Part shown: piece after piece, positions 1 to 8,637 of the stretch
Numbering within the stretch: the first letter of the stretch is position 1
Layout: each line of letters starts with the position of its first letter
Source: Acidimicrobiaceae bacterium
GTDB lineage: Bacteria; Actinomycetota; Acidimicrobiia; Acidimicrobiales; RAAP-2
Assembly: GCA_003133685.1 (NCBI GenBank)
Contig: PKYQ01000033.1
Location: 1-51,872 of the forward strand
Direction: 5' to 3'
DNA length: 51,872 nt
Program-made: the position numbers and the translations under genes
Notes under the pieces: generated by a model
What the model saw: only the letters and a program-made list of their open reading frames with translations
What the model was told of the DNA's origin: nothing
Databases searched by the model: none

Positions 1-488
1 TGACGTTGCCCATTTACGCGACGCTTATTCCGCTGTACCGCATCATGAGCGAACTCGGGCTCGTCGATACCTATCTCGGAATTATTTTGGTTTACACTTC
101 AGGATTCATACCCCTCGCGATGTGGATCATGTACAACGTATTCCTCTCGTTGCCGCCGAGCATCGAGGAGGCCGCCCTAATGGACGGAGCGTCGACGTTC
201 CAGACCTTTTGGAAAATCGCGCTACCGATCGCCTCGCCAGGGATCGCGGCGACGGCAATTATCGCGTTCCTGCTTGGTTGGGGGCAGTTCATCTTTCCGC
301 TCGTTCTCAGCAGCAGTAATTCGACCGCACCACTCACTGTGACGTTGGCGGCGCTCGAGGGTCGTCACGTCGTCCCCTTCACGATTATCAATGCAGCTGC
401 GATCGTCACGATTGCGATACCTGCAGTGCTCGTCTTCGTGCTCAACCGCTGGATAATCCAAGGGATCATCGCTGGAAGCGTAAAGTAG
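1..488 (+). CDS. Sugar ABC transporter permease, MalG type (5' end cut by window)
   Basis: Inner half of a carbohydrate ABC importer membrane subunit of the MalG/UgpE family. The reading frame is open to the left edge (bases 1-2 end a codon, ACG TTG CCC follow), so the N-terminus lies outside the window. The EAA loop that docks on the ATPase is clear at about bases 165-240 (EEAALMDGAS...IALP), flanked by hydrophobic segments, and the protein ends in a typical basic tail (IIAGSVK). The usual length is 270-300 residues; about 161 are seen here. It presumably ends an operon that starts upstream of the window. The ATPase gene on the opposite strand 58 bases away could serve it. The substrate cannot be read from the sequence. 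Confidence 0.9.
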   Translation, partial: TLPIYATLIPLYRIMSELGLVDTYLGIILVYTSGFIPLAMWIMYNVFLSLPPSIEEAALMDGASTFQTFWKIALPIASPGIAATAIIAFLLGWGQFIFPLVLSSSNSTAPLTVTLAALEGRHVVPFTIINAAAIVTIAIPAVLVFVLNRWIIQGIIAGSVK

Positions 489-546
489 GTGTCAAACGAC
501 CACCGCCGGCTTCTCCGTGGCGAAGCGGATAAGTACGTCGCCGAGA

Positions 547-1638
547 TCAGGCCGGTTCTAGCCTCTCGCCGCTGTCGGGCGAGAACAGGTGCAGCGCCTT
601 CTCGATAGGAGCGAGGTGGAGGACGGAGCCCTTCGCGGGGATCGGACCTTCGCGATGCTCGATGACCAGTGGCACATGGTGCCCATCGATTTCGGCTGTG
701 CCGTGAATGTAGGCATCCGATCCGAGATCCTCGACGACTTGGACTTGAATCGCGACGCCTCGTCCGGATTCGACAGTTCGCCACTGCCCTGCGCGGATTC
801 CAACGATGACCTTCTGTGATCCGGCCTCGGACGCCCTAATCGCAAACGGTAATTGGAGTTCGTATTCGCCGAGCGCGGCGGACGTGTCACTGGTGAGACG
901 AACCTCGATCAAGTTCATCGGCGGAGATCCAACGAAGCCAGCGACGAATTCGTTGACGGGCTTCTCATAGATGGCCTTCGGCACGTCGATCTGTTGGAGG
1001 ACGCCGTCGCGAAGGACAGCGACGCGGTCCCCCATAGTCATCGCCTCGACCTGGTCATGGGTCACGTAGAGAGTCGTTACGCCTAAGCGACGCTGGAGAT
1101 CTGCGATTTGTGCGCGCGTCTGGACGCGGAGCTTCGCGTCGAGATTCGACAGCGGCTCGTCCATGAGGAAGGCCTGGGGATCCCGGACGATGGCACGACC
1201 CATTGCGACGCGCTGTCGCTGGCCCCCTGAGAGCGCGTTTGGCCTTCGGCTGAGAAACTCCGTGAGATCGAGTATCCGTGCCGCTTCTTCGACTTTCTGG
1301 CGGATCTCCGCCTTTGGAACGTGGGCGATCTCGAGAGCAAACCCCATGTTCTTGGCGACAGTCAAGTGCGGGTAGAGCGCGTAATTCTGAAAGACCATCG
1401 CGATATTGCGTTCCTTCGGCGGTAGATCGGTCACATCCTTACCGCCGATATAGACATGACCACTGTCGACATCCTCAAGACCGGCCAGCATCCGCAGGGC
1501 GGTCGTCTTCCCGCATCCCGACGGTCCGACCAGCACGAGGAACTCGCCGTCCGCGATGGTGAGCTCAAGGTGATCGATTGCTGGTCGCTCATTTCCCGGA
1601 TAGGTCAGCGTCGCTTTGTCGAATTGAATTTCAGCCAT
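547..1638 (-). CDS. Sugar ABC transporter ATP-binding protein (MsmK/UgpC type)
   Basis: A 363-residue cytoplasmic ATPase that drives a CUT1-family sugar importer. Walker A is GPSGCGKT at about residues 38-45, the signature is LSGGQRQR, and Walker B with D-loop is AFLMDEPLSNLDAKLR. The last ~120 residues form the TOBE-type regulatory domain. The ORF extends 25 codons further upstream, but homology begins at the ATG at 1636-1638 (MAEIQF), so I use that start. It is convergent with the permease ending at 488, which is unusual because such ATPases normally share the operon. It is a close paralogue of the ATPase at 6526-7635, and one ATPase may serve several importers. Confidence 0.93.
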   Translation of the reverse strand: MAEIQFDKATLTYPGNERPAIDHLELTIADGEFLVLVGPSGCGKTTALRMLAGLEDVDSGHVYIGGKDVTDLPPKERNIAMVFQNYALYPHLTVAKNMGFALEIAHVPKAEIRQKVEEAARILDLTEFLSRRPNALSGGQRQRVAMGRAIVRDPQAFLMDEPLSNLDAKLRVQTRAQIADLQRRLGVTTLYVTHDQVEAMTMGDRVAVLRDGVLQQIDVPKAIYEKPVNEFVAGFVGSPPMNLIEVRLTSDTSAALGEYELQLPFAIRASEAGSQKVIVGIRAGQWRTVESGRGVAIQVQVVEDLGSDAYIHGTAEIDGHHVPLVIEHREGPIPAKGSVLHLAPIEKALHLFSPDSGERLEPA

Positions 1639-2295
1639 GAGGCTCCAGCGCACGTCCATCAGGACCGCGGGGAAAGCCTCGGCCGAGACAGTCCGCGAAC
1701 TGGTTACGATCACTCGACTTGCGAGCGCACGTGGTCATGCCACCGAGTCTACAAACCTGACTGCCGCACGCGCGTTGAATCATTTGGGTTTGAATTCGCT
1801 GAAGTACGCGTGAGAGCGCGAAGTTGCCAGCGTTGCGAAATGCGTTTTTTCGGACTCGACACGCGACCAAGTCAGGATCTCGATCGCGGATGCAAAAGTC
1901 CACCTCACACTGGCACTGTGTGACAGCGCAAGCGGAAAGGCCCCGGCGCAAGAGACGAAAGAGTGATACCGCCCTCGTCATTATCCTTTTGCAACTACGA
2001 CTGAGGTATCGACATTTGCGGTGAGGAATGTTGCCCAGCGGACAATCGTGGTTGCTCGTGTGGGGTCCGCGGCATCCAACGTTGCGCATATCGTTTTGTT
2101 CGTCTTCGAAGTGCGAGTGCTCGTCAGAATCCAGAGACTTAAGTTACCGATGCCATGAACTCAAAACCATCAATGTCTTAGTACCCACCACTTCGGGATT
2201 ACTTCGCAATCCATCAACGACTCTTTGAAGGTGCTGTACATTTTCAACTCTGATGCGGACTAACGTATCTGGATCTCCGGCGACCGTAAATACCT
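1639..2295. other. Intergenic stretch without recognisable gene
   Basis: Only short overlapping ORFs of unremarkable composition occur here in all six frames. None carries a motif I recognise, and none has a convincing ribosome binding site. The promoter of the minus-strand ATPase gene must lie near 1640-1750. The stretch runs into the transposase relic that follows, so it may itself be decayed mobile DNA. Confidence 0.5.
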
Positions 2296-2508
2296 CTATA
2301 ACTTCCTCCAATGACGGTGTGGCCGCACCTCGTTGTAGTAACGAACGACGTCGACCGAGGTCTCTTGGAGTTCACCGAATGTTGAGGCTGGATGTTTGGC
2401 CGAGAACTTCCTTAACGTGCGATGCCAGCGCTACACCTTGTCGCACGTTTGTGGGTGGTAGGGACGCACGGTTACCGATGCGGGGCTGAGCGGCCAGCCG
2501 CTCAAGAG
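2296..2508 (-). pseudogene. IS481-type transposase relic (C-terminal part)
   Basis: Translating the minus strand gives the familiar end of an integrase-core (rve) transposase: VRPYHPQTCDKV, then an in-frame TAG at 2431-2433 exactly where the family has Glu (KVER), then RWHRTLRKF and, about 30 residues later, VVRYYNEVRPHR before a TAA/TAG end. The frame is also closed upstream by TGA. Intact IS481 transposases are over 300 residues, while only about 70 remain. No terminal inverted repeats were found. This marks an old insertion between the two sugar transporter loci. Confidence 0.75.
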
Positions 2509-2703
2509 CAATCAAGGCGTCTGGAAGGTACTGGTCATACCCTGGAACGAAGTAACCGCATACGTGGGCCTGTCTTCACTGAATGCGCATTGTGAGCGAT
2601 GCGTGATACGTTCAAAATGATCCGCTGGTGAACAGATGGTTTCAATTGTGGAAGGACTGAGTGGCACCACAATGGTGACGCTCCGATTTTGGATGGGGGA
2701 GAT

Positions 2704-4074
2704 TTGAGAGTCGTTAAATTCTTTGGGAAGCGTGCTGTCGTCACAGCAACCGCGGCAGCAATGCTCGCTTCATTTTCAGTTGTAGGCGTGAACAGTGCGG
2801 CGAGCGCTTCATCGTCGACCAAAATCGGCGGGTCGGTGTCGGTGTGGAATGAATTTTCCGGCGCCGAAGCGACAGGTTTTGCCACGGCGCTGAAACCCTT
2901 CGAAAAGGAGACAGGGGTTAAGGTGACCGTTCGCAACATAGGCTCTTCCGGACCGACATTGATCGAAGCCGCAGTGGCGGGTGGAAAGCCACCGAACATC
3001 GCTGCAGTCCCGACTCCTGGGTCGTTTGACTTGCTAGCCGCAGGCAAACGGTTAACTCCGCTGAAGCCAATTTTGGGCAGCGAAGTGAAGAACTTTTCCG
3101 CCGGGTGGAGTGCGGCTGCATCGTATAAGGGTACGCTGTACGGCCTTTGGCTTGATTCTTCATCGAAGAACACTGTCTTCTACAACCCAGCAGTGTTCAA
3201 GGCCGCGGGCATTACTTCTACACCAACGACCTTCGAGCAGATGCTCTCTGATGCGTCGACGATTGCTCAGGCTGGTTACACGCCGATTTCCTACTGCAGT
3301 GGAACTGCCGGCGCAGGCTGGTCGGCAACGGACCTCTTTCAAAACCTGTTCGTGAAGGCGAATGGTGCAGCCGCGTACAACAACCTCGTGAGCGGGAAGT
3401 TGAGTTGGACGAGTTCTGATGTCACCCAAGCATTTGCCGATTACTCCTCGCTTCTCGGTACCAACGGAGCAAACGTGGGCGGAATTAGCAATGCTCTGGG
3501 CACAGATCAGTTGTGGCCCACGTGCGTCAACAACGTGTTCCCCACTGCAGGAGCACCGACGGCCGCCATGGTGATTGAGGCTTCCTTTGTGGAGCAGACC
3601 ACTCCAGCGAACTACGTGGGGTCTGATGCATCATCGTGCACCTTGACGCAGACGAACCCGTGCTACGACTACTTCCCGTTCCCGGCGTCCTCTGGTAGCA
3701 AGTACGTCAAGGACGACCAGTCGTCGGGAGACGTGGCCATGTTGCTGAAGTCGACGAAGGCATCTCGAGCGCTGATCAAGTACATGGGTTCAAAGCAGTT
3801 CGCGACGTTGTGGGAAGAGGCTCCCGGAGGGACGATCACTCCTAACCTGTCGGTGCCGGCGAGCGCCCTCAAGAATCCCGTGACTGCGAGCATCGTGAAG
3901 AACCTGAATAGTGCGACCGCGACTGTCTTCAGTATGGACGACGAATATGGTGGCACGCTTGAGCCGCAGATGTGGTCGAACATGCTCGCCTGGGTCGGCG
4001 GCACGGACACTACGGCTCAGTTTGAGTCAACTATGCAGAGCGAAACGAAGGCTTACCTGGCCGCAAACGGTTAG
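2704..4074 (+). CDS. Extracellular sugar-binding protein of ABC importer
   Basis: Solute-binding protein (456 residues) of the MalE/UgpB class that delivers a sugar to the permeases encoded downstream. The N-terminus has a basic stretch, a hydrophobic core (about residues 10-30) and an Ala/Ser-rich cleavage region (NSAASAS). There is no lipobox cysteine, so it may be cleaved by signal peptidase I rather than lipid-anchored, which is less usual in Gram-positives. The mature part starts with GSVSVWNEFSG, typical of the family. I prefer TTG at 2704, just after the purine-rich GGATGGGGGA at 2691-2700; the frame is open from TTG 2689. It is the first gene of a four-gene operon, followed by a strong hairpin. 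Confidence 0.88.
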   Translation: MRVVKFFGKRAVVTATAAAMLASFSVVGVNSAASASSSTKIGGSVSVWNEFSGAEATGFATALKPFEKETGVKVTVRNIGSSGPTLIEAAVAGGKPPNIAAVPTPGSFDLLAAGKRLTPLKPILGSEVKNFSAGWSAAASYKGTLYGLWLDSSSKNTVFYNPAVFKAAGITSTPTTFEQMLSDASTIAQAGYTPISYCSGTAGAGWSATDLFQNLFVKANGAAAYNNLVSGKLSWTSSDVTQAFADYSSLLGTNGANVGGISNALGTDQLWPTCVNNVFPTAGAPTAAMVIEASFVEQTTPANYVGSDASSCTLTQTNPCYDYFPFPASSGSKYVKDDQSSGDVAMLLKSTKASRALIKYMGSKQFATLWEEAPGGTITPNLSVPASALKNPVTASIVKNLNSATATVFSMDDEYGGTLEPQMWSNMLAWVGGTDTTAQFESTMQSETKAYLAANG

Positions 4075-4085
4075 TCGTACTTAGC

Positions 4086-4135
4086 GTCATCGGCGTGCGT
4101 GTAGTTCTTCAGTGAGCTACGCGCACGCCGATGAC
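4086..4135 (+). terminator. Long hairpin between binding-protein and permease genes
   Basis: Bases 4087-4104 (TCATCGGCGTGCGTGTAG) pair with 4117-4134 (CTACGCGCACGCCGATGA) with a single G-U wobble, and the outer G4086/C4135 also pair. The loop is 12 bases. There is no U-tract. In sugar ABC operons such a structure after the binding-protein gene commonly acts as a partial terminator or 3' mRNA stabiliser, giving more binding protein than permease; that role is inferred here. Confidence 0.7.
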
Positions 4136-4192
4136 CACACGGTGGCTGTCGTTATTCAGCGCAGCCGTATTGTTTTTTGAGTGGTGGGGTCC

Positions 4193-5602
4193 GTGAGCGG
4201 TAGCACAATCAACGCAAAGATACGAACAAGCGGGCATCGCCCGTGGATTCGCGAGCACGCAGTCTCGTTCGCATTTTTAGCGCCCGCCGCGATCTGGTTG
4301 TTGTTCATTGTGATCTACCCCACGATCGACACGGTCCGCTTGAGCCTCTTTAACGAATCGGCCACGAAGTTTCTCGGGCTTACCAACTACAAGACAGTAT
4401 TTTCAACGGACACAATCCTTACTGCTTTTCGCAACAACGTCATCTGGGTACTGATTTTCCCGTTTTTCGTCACCACCATTGGTCTCATTTTTGCCGTGCT
4501 CACTGAACGAATTCGTTGGGCCACGGCGTTCAAAGCGTTGATTGTTATGCCGATCGTGTTTAGTACTACGGCGTCAGCCCTGGTGTGGGCGACCATGCTC
4601 GATAACAGCCCGCAGATTGGAGCGGTGAACGCGGCTGTATTGACGGTGAGCGATTGGTTTAACCCGCCTGGCGCATACCCAGTGAGTGCGACGGCCGGTC
4701 AAACGGTCGCCAATCTCGTGGGGAGCAATGCGCACGCCGAGAAGAACAGCAGTATCGTCAGTAACTCCTCGGCTCGAGCAGGCGGGATGATCGATATCGG
4801 CCTGGAGGATGTCAGTCCCACGACTCTGGCTCTCCTCAAGGCCCAAGACGCGGTGAAGCCGCAGCCGATGTCAGGCGCCATCACCGGTGTCGTCTGGCGC
4901 GCGTTTTCACCGAGCGATCCGACGAATAAGACTGATATCCTGCCCGCGGAGTTGGGCCTTCCGATACTTCGCCTCTCGTTGGTGAACCCTCAGGGCGTGA
5001 GCGTAGCGACGACAACGACTACGACTAGTGGCCAGTACAAATTTTCAAATGTCGGAACGGGTTCATATTTCGTCGAACTCGTAGGCTCCAATTTTAGTTC
5101 GGGCTTTACCGGTATCTCGTGGCTAGGCGGTAGTTCACTAACGCCCGTTTCTGGGTTGGGTCAAACTGCACAAGCGCTGCTATCAGTTCCCCTAGCCGAT
5201 ATGGCGATGATAATCACCTACTTGTGGATTTGGGCGGGGTTTGCGATGGTGCTTATCGGGGCCGGACTGGCGTCGCTGAACCGCGAGGTCCTCGAAGCCG
5301 CTCGAATAGATGGAGCGAAGGAGTGGCAAGTTTTTCGCAGAGTTACCGTCCCAATGCTGGCTCCCGTCCTAGCCGTCGTTTTCGTCACCATGATTATCAA
5401 CGTACTAAAGGTCTTCGACATTGTCTTGAACATGGCGTCCGGTTCATCGATCAACGCAACTCCCACACTGGCGGTGGAGATTTATAACGATGGCTTCACC
5501 GGTGGTGTTCACTCGGGCGTTTCGAGCGCCATTGCGGTCATACTCTTCTTGCTCGTACTTCCCGCGATGATCATGAACTTAAAGCGGATCAAGGGAGTGT
5601 GA
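4193..5602 (+). CDS. Sugar ABC permease, MalF type, with inserted Cna-B/SdrD-like domain
   Basis: Membrane subunit of a carbohydrate importer, 469 residues instead of the usual ~300. TM segments are seen at about residues 23-44, 80-105 and 110-136. After them comes an insertion of about 190 hydrophilic residues (roughly 137-332), then further TM segments and the ATPase-docking EAA loop (EAARIDGAKEWQVFRRVTVP, about 369-388). Within the insertion, residues ~228-300 read like a prealbumin/Cna-B or SdrD B-like fold: it opens with ITGVVW and has a Thr-rich strand leading to SGQYKFSNVGTGSYFVEL. By topology it should sit outside the membrane, where E. coli MalF has its P2 loop. GTG 4193 follows GGTGGGG and is preferred to GTG 4181. 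Confidence 0.88.
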   Translation: MSGSTINAKIRTSGHRPWIREHAVSFAFLAPAAIWLLFIVIYPTIDTVRLSLFNESATKFLGLTNYKTVFSTDTILTAFRNNVIWVLIFPFFVTTIGLIFAVLTERIRWATAFKALIVMPIVFSTTASALVWATMLDNSPQIGAVNAAVLTVSDWFNPPGAYPVSATAGQTVANLVGSNAHAEKNSSIVSNSSARAGGMIDIGLEDVSPTTLALLKAQDAVKPQPMSGAITGVVWRAFSPSDPTNKTDILPAELGLPILRLSLVNPQGVSVATTTTTTSGQYKFSNVGTGSYFVELVGSNFSSGFTGISWLGGSSLTPVSGLGQTAQALLSVPLADMAMIITYLWIWAGFAMVLIGAGLASLNREVLEAARIDGAKEWQVFRRVTVPMLAPVLAVVFVTMIINVLKVFDIVLNMASGSSINATPTLAVEIYNDGFTGGVHSGVSSAIAVILFLLVLPAMIMNLKRIKGV

Positions 5603-6516
5603 TGACAACGACTGCTCAGACGAGTGATCCTACGAAGCGCCGCCACTTACTCCGGCGAATGTTGCCGGCACGGGGACCATCAAACTTAGTCCTCGGGATT
5701 ATCGCCATCGTCTGGCTGGTACCAACAGTGTCACTACTCGTCATCTCACTGCGTCCAGAAGCCGACTTCGGTGTTAGTGGTTGGTGGAAGGCACTGCTGG
5801 ATCCGGCCAGCCTCACCTTTTCGAACTATCGAGTCCTCTTTGACCAAGGGTTTGTTGCTGGTGGACTACTGGACTCGTTGATGACGTCAATCGAAATTAC
5901 GGTACCCGCCACATTGCTGGTGGTCTTTTTCGCGTGTTTCGCCGGACACAGTTTGGTCTTTGGCAAATGGCGCGGGCGTGACGTCGTGTTCTTGACTGTC
6001 GTGGGGCTCATGGTGGTACCAGTACAAGTTGCCCTCATCCCGGTCGTGCAGTTCTACCACGAGTTAGGGAATCTCTTCGGCTTAAACCCCTACGGGACGA
6101 TTCCGGGTGTGATCATCTTTCACGTGGCGTTCGGCCTCCCGTTTGGGATCTTTCTGATGCGCAATTTCATGAGTGGTATTCCGATGGACTTGTTGGAAGC
6201 AGCCCGCATGGAGGGCGCGGGTGAGTGGAAGGTTTTCTATCGCATTGTGCTGCCGCTCGCCCTACCGGCCTTGGCGTCGCTCGCAATTTTTCAGTTCATC
6301 TGGGTGTGGAACGATCTGCTCGTGGCTCTTGTCTTCTTGGGAGGAAACGCCCACACCCCCCTCACAGTCTTTCTCTACGACCAAAATCACGAACTTCAGG
6401 CGAACTACTGGATTATTTCGACGGGCGCCATCGTTTCAGTGATTGTGCCACTCATTGTGTTCTTCTCCTTTCAGCGTTACTTCGTCCGAGGCGTCCTGGC
6501 GGGCGCCGTTAAATAG
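5602..6516 (+). CDS. Sugar ABC transporter permease, MalG type
   Basis: Second membrane subunit (304 residues, normal length) of the importer. It has six predicted TM segments. The EAA loop LLEAARMEGAGEWKVFYRIV lies around residues 190-210, and the C-terminus FVRGVLAGAVK is typical. Its ATG at 5602 overlaps the TGA of the MalF-type gene (TGATG), with AAGGGA 5-10 bases upstream, so the two permeases are translationally coupled and presumably made in equal amounts. The ATPase gene follows after 9 bases. Confidence 0.93.
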   Translation: MTTTAQTSDPTKRRHLLRRMLPARGPSNLVLGIIAIVWLVPTVSLLVISLRPEADFGVSGWWKALLDPASLTFSNYRVLFDQGFVAGGLLDSLMTSIEITVPATLLVVFFACFAGHSLVFGKWRGRDVVFLTVVGLMVVPVQVALIPVVQFYHELGNLFGLNPYGTIPGVIIFHVAFGLPFGIFLMRNFMSGIPMDLLEAARMEGAGEWKVFYRIVLPLALPALASLAIFQFIWVWNDLLVALVFLGGNAHTPLTVFLYDQNHELQANYWIISTGAIVSVIVPLIVFFSFQRYFVRGVLAGAVK

Positions 6517-6525
6517 AGGGTTTTC

Positions 6526-7635
6526 ATGGCAAGCGTAGTTTTGAGAAATCTCACCAAGCAGTATTCCGGCAACAACGCACCTTCTCTCGAAATGCTCAAC
6601 TTGGAGATTGCCGATGGCGAGTTTGTGTGCCTTGTTGGTCCTTCGGGCTGCGGCAAGACCACGGCGCTGCGTATGATCGCCGGCCTCGAAGACGTCACGA
6701 GCGGCGAAATCGAAATTGGTGGTCGCATTGTGAATAATCTTCCATCGAGGGATCGCGACATCGCGTTGGTTTTTCAGAGCTACGCGTTGTACCCGCATTT
6801 GACCGTAGCCGACAACATGAGTTTTGGCCTGAAGTTGCGTAAGGTGCCCAAGGCCGAGATTGAAGAAGCCGTGCAGAGCGCCGCCAAAATCCTGGATCTA
6901 GTGGATCTGCTGAAGCGTAAGCCTGCCCAACTTTCGGGCGGCCAGCGTCAACGCGTAGCCCTCGGCCGCGCGTTGGTGCGTGATCCGGCCGTGTTCTTAA
7001 TGGACGAACCCTTATCGAACCTCGACGCAAAACTTCGTGTGCAAACACGAGCAGAAATCGCTCAGTTGCACCATCGACTCCAGGCGACCATGTTGTACGT
7101 CACGCACGACCAGGTAGAGGCTATGACCATGGCCGACCGCATTGCGGTCTTGAATCTCGGCGTACTGGAGCAGTACGGGACACCCCGCGAACTGTATAAC
7201 TTCCCGAACAATCAGTTTGTCGCTGGTTTCATTGGATCGCCGTCAATGAATTTCGTGTCAATGCGAATCAATCGAGACGTTGAGCGCGTATATCTCACTG
7301 GCATGAGTGCAGACTCGAATATCAAAGTCACGCTGACCGACGAGCAGTCAGACATTCTTCGCAAAAGTGACTGTAGCGACATTGTTGTCGGCGTACGACC
7401 GGAACACCTGATCGAAGAATCAATCGACCACGCTGGTTTTAGCGCGGTGGCCGAAGTAGAAGTCATCGAATTCCTCGGAAACGACGAACATATTCACGCT
7501 ACGAGCGACGACACTGACCTTGTCGCGATCTTGAACGCGCACTCCAGCGTTGCTCGGGGAGATTCGATCACCTTAAGCGCTCCGCATGACACAGTCCATT
7601 TCTTTCATCCGACATCGGGTCTCCGGTTGAACTAG
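6526..7635 (+). CDS. Sugar ABC transporter ATP-binding protein (MsmK/UgpC type)
   Basis: ATPase of the importer, 369 residues, cytoplasmic. Walker A GPSGCGKT is at about 38-45, the signature is LSGGQRQRVALGR, and Walker B is VFLMDEPLSNLDAKLR, followed by the H-loop (TLYVTHDQ-like, here MLYVTHDQ). A C-terminal TOBE-type domain of about 130 residues follows. It lies 9 bases after the MalG-type gene and closes the operon. It is very similar to the product of 547-1638, so the two are paralogues of one CUT1 lineage. The sugar is not predictable from the ATPase. Confidence 0.94.
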   Translation: MASVVLRNLTKQYSGNNAPSLEMLNLEIADGEFVCLVGPSGCGKTTALRMIAGLEDVTSGEIEIGGRIVNNLPSRDRDIALVFQSYALYPHLTVADNMSFGLKLRKVPKAEIEEAVQSAAKILDLVDLLKRKPAQLSGGQRQRVALGRALVRDPAVFLMDEPLSNLDAKLRVQTRAEIAQLHHRLQATMLYVTHDQVEAMTMADRIAVLNLGVLEQYGTPRELYNFPNNQFVAGFIGSPSMNFVSMRINRDVERVYLTGMSADSNIKVTLTDEQSDILRKSDCSDIVVGVRPEHLIEESIDHAGFSAVAEVEVIEFLGNDEHIHATSDDTDLVAILNAHSSVARGDSITLSAPHDTVHFFHPTSGLRLN

Positions 7636-7848
7636 TCAACTAAACGTGCAGCAGTCTCCTTCGTTTCGAATAGCCGTTCCGGAGCCATTCAACCCTGTGT
7701 TAGCAAGCCAAAAACGAATTCTGGATAATCGCGCGGTAATTGTTTTTCCTTCTGCGCCGGTCAACCCAACCACTGGCGCTGGAGCACTCCCATGTCACGA
7801 GAAATTGACACTAGGCGGGTTCAAGGGGTGAGCGCACGGTCAACACTC

Positions 7849-8229
7849 TCAGATGGCGACGATACGAAGTTTCGGATCCAAGCGGCGAAGATCATCAGGA
7901 TCGGTTGTGACCACGGCGTCGTCCGCCAACTTCGCGCATACAACGACTGACGCATCAACAATGTCGTTCACATCACTGCGAGCGCACAAGACACCAGCTG
8001 CTCGGGCTCCGGCGTCATCGAGTGGCACAACCGAGACGTTGGACAGGTTGAGGAAGCGCGCCAGGCGCGCCCGTCGCGGCGTACCGCGCCAGGCCTGAGC
8101 GAGAACTCCCGCCGGAACGTTGAACGTGGCACCAACTGCTCCGGCCTCGTCGAGCAGAGCCTGCATCCGCCTCGTCCCTCGCTCGATACCGATCAAAGCA
8201 CCGGCGTCGAGCGTGACGCTCGGGGCCAC
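7849..8229 (-). CDS. PIN-domain toxin, VapC family
   Basis: Likely ribonuclease toxin of a type II toxin-antitoxin pair, 126 residues. It has the PIN pattern: an N-terminal acidic residue in TLDAGALIGIERG, and C-terminal acidic residues in NDIVDASVVVCAKLADD and VTTDPDDLRRL. The GTG start at 8229 sits immediately after the TAA of the antitoxin gene (TAA-A-GTG), so the pair is co-transcribed and coupled. Known VapC enzymes cleave tRNA or rRNA; the target here is unknown. The acidic residue often found mid-chain is not obvious, so activity is not assured. Confidence 0.85.
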   Translation of the reverse strand: MAPSVTLDAGALIGIERGTRRMQALLDEAGAVGATFNVPAGVLAQAWRGTPRRARLARFLNLSNVSVVPLDDAGARAAGVLCARSDVNDIVDASVVVCAKLADDAVVTTDPDDLRRLDPKLRIVAI

Positions 8230-8230
8230 T

Positions 8231-8458
8231 TTAGATCAGTCCAAGGGCTTCACGCGCCCAGCGTCGGTCAGAGTCATCGGGTGGCCCCGACTCCGCCGCC
8301 ATATCGGCGAGCAACGCCTCAAGATCGTCGAACCGTGTCTTGTCGGCCATCGCCGAGGCGATGAACGCGGACACTGAACTGGATCGACCCTCAGTCACCG
8401 CTCGACGGGCCGCGTCGACAAGCACGTCGGGCAGGCTCACTGCAATCTTCGTAGTCAT
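8231..8458 (-). CDS. Ribbon-helix-helix antitoxin of VapBC pair
   Basis: A 75-residue antitoxin. The N-terminus MTTKIAVSLPDVLVDAARRA is a ribbon-helix-helix DNA-binding module of the CopG/ParD kind, and the acidic C-terminal half (residues ~40-75) should wrap the toxin. I start at ATG 8456-8458, because the longer frame adds 26 residues with no homology. A -10-like TATGAT lies only 6 bases upstream of this ATG, suggesting leaderless translation. TGGTATG occurs twice in that region and may be the operator for autoregulation. Confidence 0.85.
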   Translation of the reverse strand: MTTKIAVSLPDVLVDAARRAVTEGRSSSVSAFIASAMADKTRFDDLEALLADMAAESGPPDDSDRRWAREALGLI

Positions 8459-8475
8459 ACCAGAATCATACCAGA
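8459..8475 (-). promoter_or_regulatory. Leaderless promoter/operator of RHH-vapC
   Basis: On the minus strand the sequence reads TGGTATGATTCTGGTATG, with the final ATG being the antitoxin start. TATGAT (complement of 8465-8470) is a good -10 hexamer 6 bases before the start, and TGGTATG is repeated directly. The repeat may bind the antitoxin. Confidence 0.5.
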
Positions 8476-8637
8476 GCGCGAGCGGAACCGAGTTCCACGC
8501 GAGACTCTCAGGCTCTCGTGTAGGTAGGTGAATCACTATGAATCGGTCGGGGTTTAGCGGAGACTGTGTCGCTTGGATCTATCGGCTATCGGATCAATTC
8601 GTCACTTGGTCAGCGTCCTTGAGAATTCTTCATTTGC

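Noticed and set aside
7646-7848. Possible small ORF after the sugar ATPase (7646-7831).
   Set aside because: No homology, no ribosome binding site, low-complexity-free but random-looking translation.
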